Assembly: GCA_030686995.1 (NCBI GenBank)
Contig: CM060706.1
Span: 144,108,505 to 144,172,504, forward strand
DNA from: Artemisia argyi
Lineage: Eukaryota > Streptophyta > Magnoliopsida > Asterales > Asteraceae
Direction: 5' to 3'
Length of the DNA: 64,000 nt
A program made the translations under genes and the position numbers. Shown here one piece after another: positions 54,163-64,000 of this stretch. A model generated the notes under the pieces. That model worked only from the letters and a program-made list of their open reading frames with translations. It did no database searches and had not been told where the DNA came from. Numbering within the stretch: position 1 is the stretch's first letter; the number at the start of each line of letters is the position of its first letter.

Positions 54163-55814
54163 TTGACAAATTAGTGAAAGAAGGAAAAATGGATCACCTT
54201 GTTAAGAACATCAAAGAGGGGAAAGATAGACAGAAGAATGGGGGCAAAAAAGAGACACCCAAAGACAAGGCGGACACAATCTACATGATACAATCATGGC
54301 AGCGAAAGACGAAACAAAAAGTCAGCCAAAAGTTTTCCCATGGGAGCGAAATCTCTTTCCCCACTCTGACTGCGGACAACGCAATAGTGGAACCGCTTAC
54401 TATTGAAATACACACGGGAGGTCACGATATCCACCGCATGTATGTTGATGGAGAAGCATCCGCAGATATTATGTACGAACATTGTTTCAAGAGGCTGCTA
54501 CCTGAGATACGGAGTCAGTTAATTCCGGCCACGACGTCGCTTACTGGCTTCACAGGAGAAAAGATATGGCCCATGGGGCAATTACGCCTACTAGTGGTCG
54601 TTGGTAATGAGATACATTCTATAGCATCCTGGATGAATCTTATGGTAATCAGGTCTCCTTCACCATATAATGGCATTATTGGAAGACCAGGAATATCAGC
54701 CATGCGCGCGGTACCATCCACCGCACACGGGATGCTCAAATTCCCAGTAGAAGGAGGTATTGTTACTCTTTACAATGCCACTATATTACCTAAAGAATGC
54801 AACACGGTGACAAATGAGACCCCGTGCGCCCCAGAGCAGCACACAGCAAAGGTGGCAAACCTGAAGGTCGCAATTCACCCTGACTATCCAGATCAAGAGA
54901 TATCAATTGGAGGGTCGTTGTCTGACAAAAGCAGAGCTGTTGTGTGCACACTCTTGCAAAAGAACCTAGATATCTTTGCGTGGGAACCAAAGCATATGAC
55001 TGGAGTACCGCGATCTATCACAGAGCACAAGCTACAAATCAGACAAGGATATCCTCCAATACGGCAGAAAAAGCGCGACCAAGCCCCAGATCGCGCAAAA
55101 GCCATCCTAGAGGAAGTGCACAAGCTTGTAGACGCAGGCATCATGCGGGAGGTCTATTACCACGACTGGCTTTCCAATCCAGTGATGGTAAAAAAGAGCC
55201 ATGGCAGTTGGAGAATGTGCGTGGACTTCACTGATCTTAACAAAGCATGTCCACAAGACTGTTACCCGCTACTAGAGATAGACTGGAAGGTAGAGTCTTT
55301 GTGTGGATACCCTTTTAAATGCTTGTTAGACGCATACAAAGGGTATCAGCAAATTCAGATGGCTGAGGAAGACAAAGAAAAAACAGCCTTCCACACAAGT
55401 CAAGGGGTTTATTGTTATACAAAAATGCCTTTTGGCCTAAAGAACGCAGGAGCAACATACCAGTGGTTGGTGGACAACGCGTTTGAGAAACAAGTAGGTC
55501 GCAACTTAGAGGTTTACGTTGATGAACTTGTCATCAAGAGCCATACTGAAGAAGAATTGATGCGTGACATCGAGGAAACATTCAAAACACTGGGAAGGAT
55601 CAACATGAAGTTGAATCCCAAGAAGTGTACTTTTGGCGCTACAGAAGGCATGTTTCTTGGGTATTTGATAGAACATGATGGCATTAAGCCCTGCCCAGAA
55701 AAGACAAAAGCTGTCATTGAGCTCCCTTCACCACACACACTGAAAGAAGTCCAGTCATTAAATGGAAAATTAGCTGGGGTAAATCGATATATTCTTATCC
55801 AAATCAGCGGATAA
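54063..55814 (+). CDS. Tat protease and reverse transcriptase (damaged)
   Basis: This frame of 583 residues contains the zinc knuckle, then the protease region with YVDGEASADIMYEHCF (the usual D-G-G/A-S is altered to D-G-E-A). The reverse transcriptase follows, with WRMCVDFTDLNKACPQD, LLDAYKGYQQI, KMPFGLKNAGATYQ and the active site YVDELVIKS, where relatives have YVDD. It ends at a stop (55812-55814) shortly before the RNase H. The Asp-to-Glu change and the stop argue that this copy is inactive. The product would copy the element RNA. Confidence 0.8.
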   Translation: MRTPEDRRTGSGYCEYHGQKGHNTNECVQLRQLIDKLVKEGKMDHLVKNIKEGKDRQKNGGKKETPKDKADTIYMIQSWQRKTKQKVSQKFSHGSEISFPTLTADNAIVEPLTIEIHTGGHDIHRMYVDGEASADIMYEHCFKRLLPEIRSQLIPATTSLTGFTGEKIWPMGQLRLLVVVGNEIHSIASWMNLMVIRSPSPYNGIIGRPGISAMRAVPSTAHGMLKFPVEGGIVTLYNATILPKECNTVTNETPCAPEQHTAKVANLKVAIHPDYPDQEISIGGSLSDKSRAVVCTLLQKNLDIFAWEPKHMTGVPRSITEHKLQIRQGYPPIRQKKRDQAPDRAKAILEEVHKLVDAGIMREVYYHDWLSNPVMVKKSHGSWRMCVDFTDLNKACPQDCYPLLEIDWKVESLCGYPFKCLLDAYKGYQQIQMAEEDKEKTAFHTSQGVYCYTKMPFGLKNAGATYQWLVDNAFEKQVGRNLEVYVDELVIKSHTEEELMRDIEETFKTLGRINMKLNPKKCTFGATEGMFLGYLIEHDGIKPCPEKTKAVIELPSPHTLKEVQSLNGKLAGVNRYILIQISG

Positions 55815-55869
55815 GTCACTCCCTCTCTTTAAAACACTCACGAAGTGCACAAGAAAGGGAGACTTTCGT

Positions 55870-58196
55870 TGGACTACGTAAGCAGAAGAAGCTTTCCAAC
55901 AGCTTAAGCAATATATAGAAGCACTTCCCAAACTTGTCGCACCCCGACCAGGGGAAGAACTGATCATGTACTTATCTGCAACTCATGGAGCAGTTAGCGC
56001 AGTGCTATTGACATATAGGAACTCCGTTCAAACACCAATATACTTTGTAAGCACAGCACTCAAGAAGACAGAGACTAACTATACTGCTATGGAAAAGCTG
56101 GTCCTAGCTCTAGTATTCGCAGCCAAAAGGCTGTGCAGATACTTTCAGGCACACCCAATAGCTGTAATCACGGACCAACCTATCAAGCAAGTTATCTCTA
56201 AACCTGACGCATTGGGACGACTACAAAAATGGAGTGTGTTATTGAGCGAGCATAACATCTCTTATAGACCACGCACTGCGATTAAAGGACAGATATTGGC
56301 TGGTAGCGTGGGAATTGCACCAGGCTTTACCTCTCGAGGGATCTCGAGAAGCTTACAACCCCCACCAGGCAGTGTACCTGATCGATGTAGTATAGTATAA
56401 TGACAAGTACCGGGGGATTGATCGTTCAGTTAGGAATAGTGTCGCTAGGATTAGAAAACCTAAAGACTAGGTCTAGAGATGAGGGATGATTCTTTTTGTA
56501 TTTTTATATTTTTATGAAAGCAAGTAAAAATCTCGGGTTTAAAGGAGTTGGGCGGAATTAGTTGCTAGTCAACTAATCTAATACTAAGATGCAATCAAAA
56601 TAAAATACTAGAAATGAAAATAAACTAAATTATACTAGAGTTGTGAGCAATATATGGGAGAATTGTGTTTACTTAGATTTCACTACTCCCTAGATATATT
56701 TTACATGTTAATTACTTGTTACAGTTGCGTGGATGACGGATTGTATTCCTTAATACCATTCATGGGGTGGCGTACTTACTTCCCCAATCCTATGAGCGCC
56801 TACTTCACTCCTATGTCGAGCCGGCTAAGAAGCTCCTAACATGGGATCACTAGAATTTGCTCAAGCATTAAATACAACCAATAAAACCTAGTACACATCG
56901 GTTCATGTTTCCTAAGACGTTCAAGCATGTTACACAATAGAGATCTGCCAGTTTTCTTAAGCCTAACATTGAAATCGTTCATCCAATACAACTATAAACA
57001 AGTAATCAACACATAATTAACATCTAGTTTTCATTACATCTAAGCAAACACATGATAGATCTAGCCTAGCATGTTGAAATCAAGACAAGCATAAGATATA
57101 TTCAAACAACACATAGACATATTGATTGAATTGAAAGAAGACTTATCTCAATTGAACATGAAAGGATTCAAGGGGTGAAAACCCTTGAAAATACTGTAAT
57201 ATACGACCTAGGGTTTACAAAGTTCGGCCCTAGTATTCTCCACACAAGTTCCTCTTTAATGAATGAAAAATAGAAAACTATATATAGATTCTGATAGGTG
57301 ACGGCGTCAAGAACAAAAGTCTGACGCCGTCATCTCGCCGCCAAATAGTTTCTCGGACTGCCTAGATCTGGGTCTGACGCCGTCATGTATACTCCTTATG
57401 TAGGCCGTCACCAAAAATTGTCTTGACGCCCTTGTTGTGACGCCTTCAGGTTTTCACTGGGTCGTCATGGATTTTACTCTTGACGCCGTCATGATTGTCT
57501 TCTTGACACCGTCAGGTACTGTTCTCAGCATGGAAAATTAAGTCTTTGCCGTTTTCTTCACTTTTATGCTCCAAAAACGTCCGAATTGCTTCCTTTTCCA
57601 GAATTCACTCCCAAAGTACCTAAAATCATAAAAGGAATGATTTAGGGCAATATTTGATCAAATAAATTCAATTTCGGGCTTAAATGACCCCTTAAAAGTG
57701 GTTCATTTTTCGCCTCATCATTGGCAGACTTCATCAGCGAAAAGCCAGATACTGACACTCCACCTTCAAAGAGCGAGGTAACACTACAAGAACCATGGGT
57801 TCTATTCACGGACGGATCTTCATGCGTGGATGGATTAGGCGCAAGCCTTATCCTTACTAGCCCAGATGGAACGAAATTCACTTATGCATTGCGTTTTGAA
57901 TTCACAGCCACAAACAATGAGGCAGAATATGAAGCCCCACTTGTTGGACTACACATTGCAACTCAAATGGGTGTACGCAACTTAGAGGCAAATGTAGATT
58001 CCCGGCTAGTAGCCAATCACGTGCTAGGCGAATACGAGGCTAAAGAAGATAACATGGTCCAATACCTCGAAAAAACCAAGTCTCTAATTCAGAATTTCGA
58101 CATGTTCACCATCAAACAAGTCCCTAGAGTAGAAAACAGGAAAGCAGACGCGCTTAGCAAGATTGCATCTACAAGCTTTGCGCACCTGTCAAAATA
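55870..58196 (+). pseudogene. Tat RNase H domains split by a solo LTR
   Basis: The first RNase H (55966-56300) shows YFVSTALKKTETNYTAMEKL and CRYFQAHPIAVITDQPI. It is interrupted at 56300 by the solo LTR. Beyond 57725 the second, archaeal-like RNase H continues (57721-58197) with WVLFTDGSSCVDGLGASLIL, NNEAEYEAPLVGL and a C-terminal RKADALSKIAS. The interrupted gene cannot give the normal polyprotein. Confidence 0.85.
56301..57720 (-). mobile_element. Athila-type solo LTR inside the Tat element
   Basis: The 1420-bp LTR is of the same family as 1114-2562 and 47873-49309. A perfect TTGGC duplication (56296-56300, 57721-57725) proves insertion into the RNase H coding region. Palindromes of the TGACGCCGTCA type recur at 57298-57518 beside a TATA-like CTATATATAG (57279-57288). 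It shows the family moved after the Tat element arrived. Confidence 0.92.
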
Positions 58197-59507
58197 GGTT
58201 GGTGGAAACTCAGAAGAATAAATCAATTTCGGAGATGGAAATATCCACGGTAGTAGATGAACAGGATCCTACGTGGATGACACCTATCATCGAATTCATA
58301 AGCAAAGGGATCTTACCACAGGAACGGAAGGACGCTCGTAGGGTACGGCGCACAGCGCAGAGATTTGAACTCCGGGATGGCATCCTATATCGGCGTTCAT
58401 TCCTACAACCATGGCTCCGGTGCGTTGGACCTCTTCAGGCAGATTACGTACTCCGAGAGATTTACGCTGGTTCATGCAGTATGCACTCAGGACCATGGTC
58501 TGTAGTGGCGCGCGCCCTGCGGTCAGTATAATATTGGCCTACTATGCACCGCGATGCACGGGATATGATAAAGAAGTGCAGCGATTGCCAAGTCCACAGG
58601 CCAATCACGCGCCGACCACAACAAGAGCTGACCCCCATCACCTCACCATGGCCATTCTATAAATGGGGCATTAACATTGCAGGCCCCCTTTCCAGTTGCA
58701 GCGGGGGGACTAAAATTCCTCATAGTGGCCATAGATTATTTCACTAAGTGGATAGAGGCAAAAGCAGTGGCAAGTATCACAGGCAACCAAGTCAAACGCT
58801 TCGTTTGGGACAACATTGTATGTCGCTTTGGCCTACCCGGAGATAATATTTCGGACAACGGAAAACAATTCTATGACAACCCGTTCAAAGACTGGTGCGC
58901 GCAATTAAACATTACACAACACTTTGCGTCAGTTAAACACCCACAAACCAACGGTTTGGTTGAGCACACAAATAGTAGTTTGGGCGAAGGAATAAAAGCA
59001 CGCCTTGACAAACACAAAGGAAGGTGGGTGGATGAAGTGTCGCATATTTTATGGGCGCACCGCACGACAATAAAAACCAGCATTGGAGATACACCATTCT
59101 CTCTGGTCTATGGGACAGAAGCTGTTATACCAGCCGAGATTGGAATGCCAACTATCCGCACGGCGGAAGTCAATGTTGCAACTAATGACGACGAGCGACG
59201 CATAGACTTGGATCTATTAGAAGAAAGGCGCGAACGTGAAGCTATATGAGAAGCAAAGGCTAAGTCAAAGATGAAGAAGTATTATGATGCAAAAGTCAGA
59301 AACACTTCTTTCAGGCCAGGAGACTTTATATACCGCGCCAATGATGCAAGCCACGCAGAAGACACGGGCAAGCTTGGACCCAAATGGGAAGGACCCTATG
59401 AGGTCACAGATGCACTAGGCAACGGTGCATACAAGCTGCGTGACATGGAAGGCCATGAGCTAGCACGCACTTGGAACATATGCAATCTCAAAAGATGCTA
59501 TCTTTAG
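58163..59507 (+). pseudogene. Tat integrase, frameshifted
   Basis: The zinc-binding N-terminal region (58440-58620) has the first His replaced by Tyr (EIYAGSCSMHSG) and keeps CSDCQVHRP. The catalytic core (58677-59249) shows AIDYFTKWIEAKAV, DNISDNGKQF and NGLVEHTNSSLGEGI, covering the D, D and E positions. It ends at a TGA (59247-59249). The C-terminal region (59271-59507) has PGDFIYRAND and GPKWEGPYEVTDAL. Frameshifts near 58530 and 58670 plus the stop show that it is not functional. Integrase would insert element DNA in the genome. Confidence 0.85.
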
Positions 59508-59509
59508 GA

Positions 59510-60193
59510 TAGGCTACGGCCTACACACAGACAACTCTACACTTTAGTAAGTGCCTAATAAATGTCCGTGTACTTGAATTTTCTTTTTTAGGGAATTGTC
59601 TTTTATTTTCAAAAACTTGCAAGTATTAATAAAACGTTGTGGTTTCTAGCTAACTCCATAACACATTTAACTTTATTGCTTACATTTTTATTTATGTCTC
59701 AATATTGTTACTTTATAATTTTCCTACATGGCGTGCATGCACTTAATAAGACCTACGATGGCAGAAAGGATGAGTAAACCTACTAAATAACTCGTTGAGT
59801 AAGAGGGTTGCAAACCCATCAACATTGGATCACACATCCTTGCTAAACACCTTATTCTCAAGACGTTGAAGTAAGTTTAATGCGCATCACACGAAGGATA
59901 CGCAACAACGCACACTGTGCACGTTTAGCAATTTAGGAGCCAAGACTCTTGGTTCCTTGATATGGTATTTTGCAGCACGCTGCAAGGCTATCCATACACT
60001 TATGAATTTTTATTCACATATATTTATTAAGTTATGGACTTAATACAAATTTTCCTTAGTACGTTTTAATTTTGACTCTTGGCAAGTCTTTCACGAACAG
60101 ACACATAATCTAAGTACAAAATGCTACAAACAAGACGTACAAAAGTTCAATATTATTATTCACCAAAACCATGAGTTTATACAAGCTACAAAA
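59510..60193. other. Non-coding spacer between integrase and antisense gene
   Basis: No supported ORF; AT-rich element sequence between the convergent sense and antisense units. Confidence 0.55.
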
Positions 60194-62825
60194 TCAACAT
60201 ATACTAAAAAGATGATGGTATCTACATGCTGTGAGCGCGTCTATGCCCTGAGCTACAGCCGTAGACGCTAACTCCCCAACCTCACTCAGCCTTCTCAACA
60301 GGATGCTATCCTCCTGAGATACTGTCGGTACGCTGACGGGAATCCCATCAGACCTTGGAAGATGGGCCGCGCCAACACCACACAAAATAGCCTTCCCTTT
60401 CACGCCCTGCTTATGCGCAAGCCTTGTTGCATGCGCTTCCAAAGACTTCTTCAAAGATATTTCCTTCTCAAGGGCGAAGGGATTGAGCATGTGGCATGGG
60501 CGAGCAAAAATGGGCACCTTCAGCTGCGACTCATCTGGCTTCAAAAAGAAGCCAGGCTGCGCCTCTGCATCTTCTACTATATGTCTCTCTAGAGTCAGGC
60601 CCTGCATGATTACGCTAATAGGATAATCTTGATCACGCTCTAACTGGGCGATATGGGAAAATCGAAGACCTTCATCTTCTCCATAGCTGCAACCAATTCC
60701 GCGTAGCCATCCCCAGCATACCCTGGCACCTCCACGGGAGTTACAATCAGCATTTTCCCCTGGTGCAGCTCCTCAATGGCCTCAGCCTTTCCGCGCGTCA
60801 TAGCACACTCCACAACCCTCCCAAAGGCCTCCACAACCTCTGTGGACTCTAGTGTACCCATGGCGGCTAGACGAAGACCGTGACTGATCAACCACCTAAG
60901 AATACAACAACACAAGCGTTAAAAGAGCACAAATTCAAAGGAAGAAAGCGCAAACAGTTGGTTAATAACTCAAAAGACATAAATACCTGCGCTCAGCAAC
61001 TGCAGACACTAGATGAGGGTACAGCTCCTCATCATATTCAATACTCAACTTGCACAACTTGCTCTCCTGCACCTTCAGAGCCATCTCCACACGCTCGCGG
61101 AATTCATCAATCTGGGCGAAATGCTTGCTCCTATTCTCTTGTAAGTATTTCAACCCCAGGCGCAGCTAGATCTGTACTGCTCAGCAGCAGCACACTCGCG
61201 CTTCATCTCCACCATCAAGGACAACCTCTCATTCGCAAGCCTCCTAGCATGCGCAGTTGTTGATTCTACATCCGCCCGTGCATCAGCCAATTGCGCCCTG
61301 AGTAGCGCAATTTCCTCGTCCTTCTGTGCAAGGCTGCTACCTTCACCAACATATCGAGCCTTGAGCTGAGTAACTAACTCAGCCTGACGGTTAGCAGTCG
61401 CACCCAACTCCTCCATCAGCTCCTGCGCGGACATCTCTTCACTCGCCTTCAATGGATCCTCCACGGAAGAACGAGTCACCTGTGGAGACACCTGCCCCAC
61501 ATACGTTGCATCACTCCCTGCAGCCTTGTCACTGCATACAAAAAAACAACGAGTCAATACAGCATATCAAAAGATAAATGCAGAAGAACAATGACATTAT
61601 CACTTACATAGGAGAGGAGGTCTCCGCAGTGTCACGCGCAGTAACAAATGGTAAAGCCTCCTCATCTGTGGACTCATCCACAGAGATAATGTGGCGCCTG
61701 CACTTAGAAGTATCCTCACCACCATCATCAGCAGCCTTGCGCTTAGTACCCTGGTGATCCTCCTCAGAATCGGTATCAACCTTCAGGATCCCGACACCCT
61801 CAGATGACTCAGTGCGCGCAGTCTCGGAAGCTGGCACTCCTTGCGCAGGAACAGTCAGCACTGGAGTGGCGTTCACTAGGCGCTGCGAGACATCAGAAGA
61901 TTCCTCTTGCACAGACTCAAAAAGACGTCCGACTGCGGCTTCCAAAACAGGTACTTCACCTTCCCTTAGTGGGCGCACACCCACAGTAACTTGTACGGGT
62001 TTTGCTAACCTCACTACGGAGAACAAGTCCATCTCTGCGCAACACATGAACAAACAACAAAGAACAGTTTAGTTATTATAATCACTATATGAAAGGACGC
62101 TTACATTACAAATGCAAGGATAAGAAAGGGCAAGCACCCACCCCGACGCTTTCATCTAAAAATGTTGTCACTTCATCAAAACCTCCGAAGTAGTTGCGAC
62201 TCATTCCCATATGAACCAGAAACTCCTCAGGATAGGAGTTGATTGGGATGCGGTTACCATTAATGGTCTCCGCATCCTCCACGTTGTACGTACTGGGATC
62301 TGGGCGCTCATCCTTTAGCAACGTTCTTTGAGTATAGAACTCAAAGAGCGAAGGGTATACCGTATCATCTACCCAGAAAAACTTTTCCCTCCAACCCATA
62401 AGGGCGTCTACTTTATCAGTGTAACATTGGTAGCGCCCTGGGCGCTTAGAAAAAGTAACCCACCCGTTTGACCACGTTGTGTGGTAAAACGCGCAGAAGA
62501 GATTAATGGTAGGGTTTATCGCAAGTAAACGACAGTTTACTTCAAAATTTGTTATTTTCGCCGCACCTATACAGTGCAGCTGAGAGATATACAGACGGTA
62601 GAAGTTGAGCACGTTGCTCAAGAATAGGGATATAGGCACGCGCTGGTTCACAAACTCAAAAAAGCGCGTGTCTACCCCTATTTTCCCATCAGGGAAGTCT
62701 GCGATACATGCGTCCGCATCTGGTACTTCCGGATGCACCGCGAGTGGGATGAAATAATCGAAGGTGAACTGACGAAGTTCATCCTCGTCAATCTCGGACA
62801 CAAACTCATTTAGTTGTCGAACCAT
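60194..62825 (-). CDS. Antisense multi-exon gene of the Tat element
   Basis: Exons on the minus strand are about 62825-62138, 62034-61608, 61531-60987 and 60895-60194. GT/AG borders and codon phases agree at all three introns (for example exon 2 ends CCTAT before GTAAGT). Exon 1 encodes a plant 'putative gypsy-type transposon' domain (VPISLFLSNVLNFYRLYISQ, GWVTFSKRPGRYQCY, WREKFFWV). Exon 2 is acidic with a basic KRKAADDGG patch. Exon 3 forms a long coiled coil (SSLAQKDEEIALLRAQLADA). Exon 4 has AMEKMKVFDFP and a C-terminal LALEKEISL-like region. Frameshifts occur near 61155 and 60645, so this copy is damaged. Its function is unknown. Confidence 0.75.
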
Positions 62826-62962
62826 CTTTTATACGAGTTTTCACTAGGGTGCGCACGCGCAATTACTTTAGAAGATACTAGTTGTTTTTCCTTGGACGAT
62901 GATTCTTAATATGGAGAAAATGGTGTTTTGTACTGTGGTAAACACAGTGAAAATGAGAACCC

Positions 62963-62970
62963 TTTATATA
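62963..62970 (-). promoter_or_regulatory. TATA box of the antisense gene
   Basis: On the minus strand CCCTATATAAAGGG lies about 140 bp before the ATG at 62825. It is well placed to drive the antisense gene independently of the LTR. Confidence 0.6.
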
Positions 62971-63213
62971 GGGTTTCCCCTTGCCTTGGATGAACGACAC
63001 GTGGATCCCACTACCTCCATCGTGTGGTTGGAGTACAAACAGGTACATGCACTTTTTCACGTATTTGATGGGATACGTGGGACGCTTTAAGTCTAGATAC
63101 ATCGTATCTCATTTTTGGCGGGAAATACTAGAATCTTCCCTGCCACGCTTGCTGCTAATATTACTAGTCTAGCATTCGCGGTTAATACCTACGCATACTA
63201 GACTGGGGGGACA

Positions 63214-63614
63214 TGATGACGTATAGTCCATATTCGGGTCACGAACCCGATTAATGAACATTACTAATGCCCAAGCCCACCACGAGTGGGCTATCATAAC
63301 AATGAATTGGGCCACCATGCTAACGGTTTGGGCTCACGAAAGCCCAAACCTAAATACATTATTTATGGTCTAGATAAGGATCTCTTATTTATGGGATAAA
63401 GATCCGTAGATCAGATAGGCATTATAAGCCGAAGAGTAAGGAACACGTATCCAATAAGGATTCCGTGCCTATATAAAGAATATCATAACTCTTGTTAAAA
63501 GTACGACTTACAACCCTAACTCTTCTATACAACCCTAAAACCGATTACTTACTCTCACGCTGGAGGATAATCGTGGGAGACAATCCCACGATAAGCCTAA
63601 CGGTGTTTGTTTGC
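63214..63614 (+). repeat. 3' LTR of the Tat element, truncated
   Basis: The sequence matches 51901-52301 and breaks off after TTTGC. The expected last 88 bp are displaced by the sequence starting at 63615. Confidence 0.88.
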
Positions 63615-64000
63615 TGTAAGGAATTAGTGAAGTCAGTATTTAGATACTGCTGAAGATTCTGCTGACAGGTTCCTGCGGAAGCACATACTGGTTTTTGCTG
63701 AAGTATAGTTCCTGCTGAAGAATAGTGTTACTGCGGATATAGTTAATCAGTGGATAGAAGTTGGTTATTTATAGATAAGATATGTAGAATATCTTCTATA
63801 GTATTATGTTTATACGTTTCTTGTAGAAGAATTTAGGGTTTCCACTAGTATATAATGAACCCAAGGTTATTGTAATACATACGAGTTTCAAAAACAATTA
63901 TTAGTAAATAATATAGATCCATAGAGGATCAAAGTTTAGCATACAAGTTTATATTTATATTCCGCAATAAGTAAAAGCTAACAGAGATTGTCTATTTAGT
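63615..64000 (+). mobile_element. LTR-like start of a further retrotransposon
   Basis: From 63615 the sequence begins TGTAAGGAATTAG and has LTR-like content: CTGCTGAAG repeats, TATAATGAACCC and later AT-rich stretches with a possible polyadenylation region. It interrupts the Tat 3' LTR, and TTTGC precedes it as a possible duplication. The right end is outside the window, so the family is unproven. Confidence 0.5.

Larger units (their letters stand above)
51901..63614 (+). mobile_element. Tat-lineage Ty3/Gypsy retrotransposon with antisense gene
   Basis: The 5' LTR (51901-52389, begins TGATGACGTATAG, ends TATCAACA) is matched by a 3' LTR from 63214 that is cut at 63614. The primer site TGGCGCCATCCGTGGG follows at 52392. 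Domain order is gag, protease, reverse transcriptase, RNase H, a second RNase H and integrase, then 3.7 kb with an antisense spliced gene and the polypurine tract GACTGGGGGGACA before the 3' LTR. The extra RNase H and antisense ORF are hallmarks of the Tat/Retand group. A solo LTR (56301-57720) splits the RNase H region. Confidence 0.92.

Overview
The window is nuclear DNA of a flowering plant. It is AT-rich, has spliced genes with plant promoters, and is dominated by plant transposon families (Ty3/Gypsy Athila-like and Tat-like, Ty1/Copia, PIF/Harbinger, hAT, MULE MITEs, SINEs, a LINE). The protein sequences look eudicot, most likely Asteraceae, but that assignment is inference. No tRNA, rRNA or organellar gene set is present.

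Layout. (1) 1-16855: a non-autonomous PIF/Harbinger-like element (378-16852, TSD TTA) split by four later insertions: a GAGCTC-rich MITE-like repeat (471-1016), an Athila-type LTR element lacking pol (1114-9061, TSD ATATT), a solo LTR (9265-10547, TSD GACTT) and an LTR element with 3.1-kb LTRs (11138-16542, TSD GTATA). (2) 17883-19569: a compact PIF/Harbinger-like element with a Myb/SANT-like ORF and a second unknown ORF. (3) 19582-22513: a hAT-type element (TSD ACTTTACA) containing a broken LINE. (4) 22522-25000: gene-poor DNA with a small MITE and a TA microsatellite.

(5) 25-45.7 kb is the biological core: a cluster of caffeoyl-CoA O-methyltransferase (CCoAOMT) genes, the enzyme that methylates caffeoyl-CoA to feruloyl-CoA for G/S lignin and related phenolics. 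I find eight recognisable copies plus one relic. Four have intact frames: A 27000-27848 (+), D 36838-37686 (+), G 42705-43556 (-), H 44771-45641 (+). Four are broken: B (MULE-MITE in exon 2), C (frameshifts and stops), E (one nonsense codon), F (5'-truncated). The relic lies at 44404-44520 (-). The order A+ B+ C- is repeated as D+ E+ F/G-, so a trio unit of about 10 kb was duplicated. At least eight insertions are present in only one of the two units, and several leave a readable empty site in the other. Gene G looks chimeric: promoter and exon 1 of the C type, intron, exon 2 and 3' flank of the A/D type.

(6) 46-64 kb is a nested retrotransposon stack. A deleted Copia element (46142-47872) is interrupted by a second Athila-type copy (47873-51900). 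That copy is cut by a Tat-lineage element (51901-63614), which itself carries an Athila-type solo LTR in its RNase H region (56301-57720, TSD TTGGC) and is broken in its 3' LTR by another LTR-like sequence from 63615 to the window end. The Tat element also carries a spliced antisense gene of at least four exons with its own TATA box.
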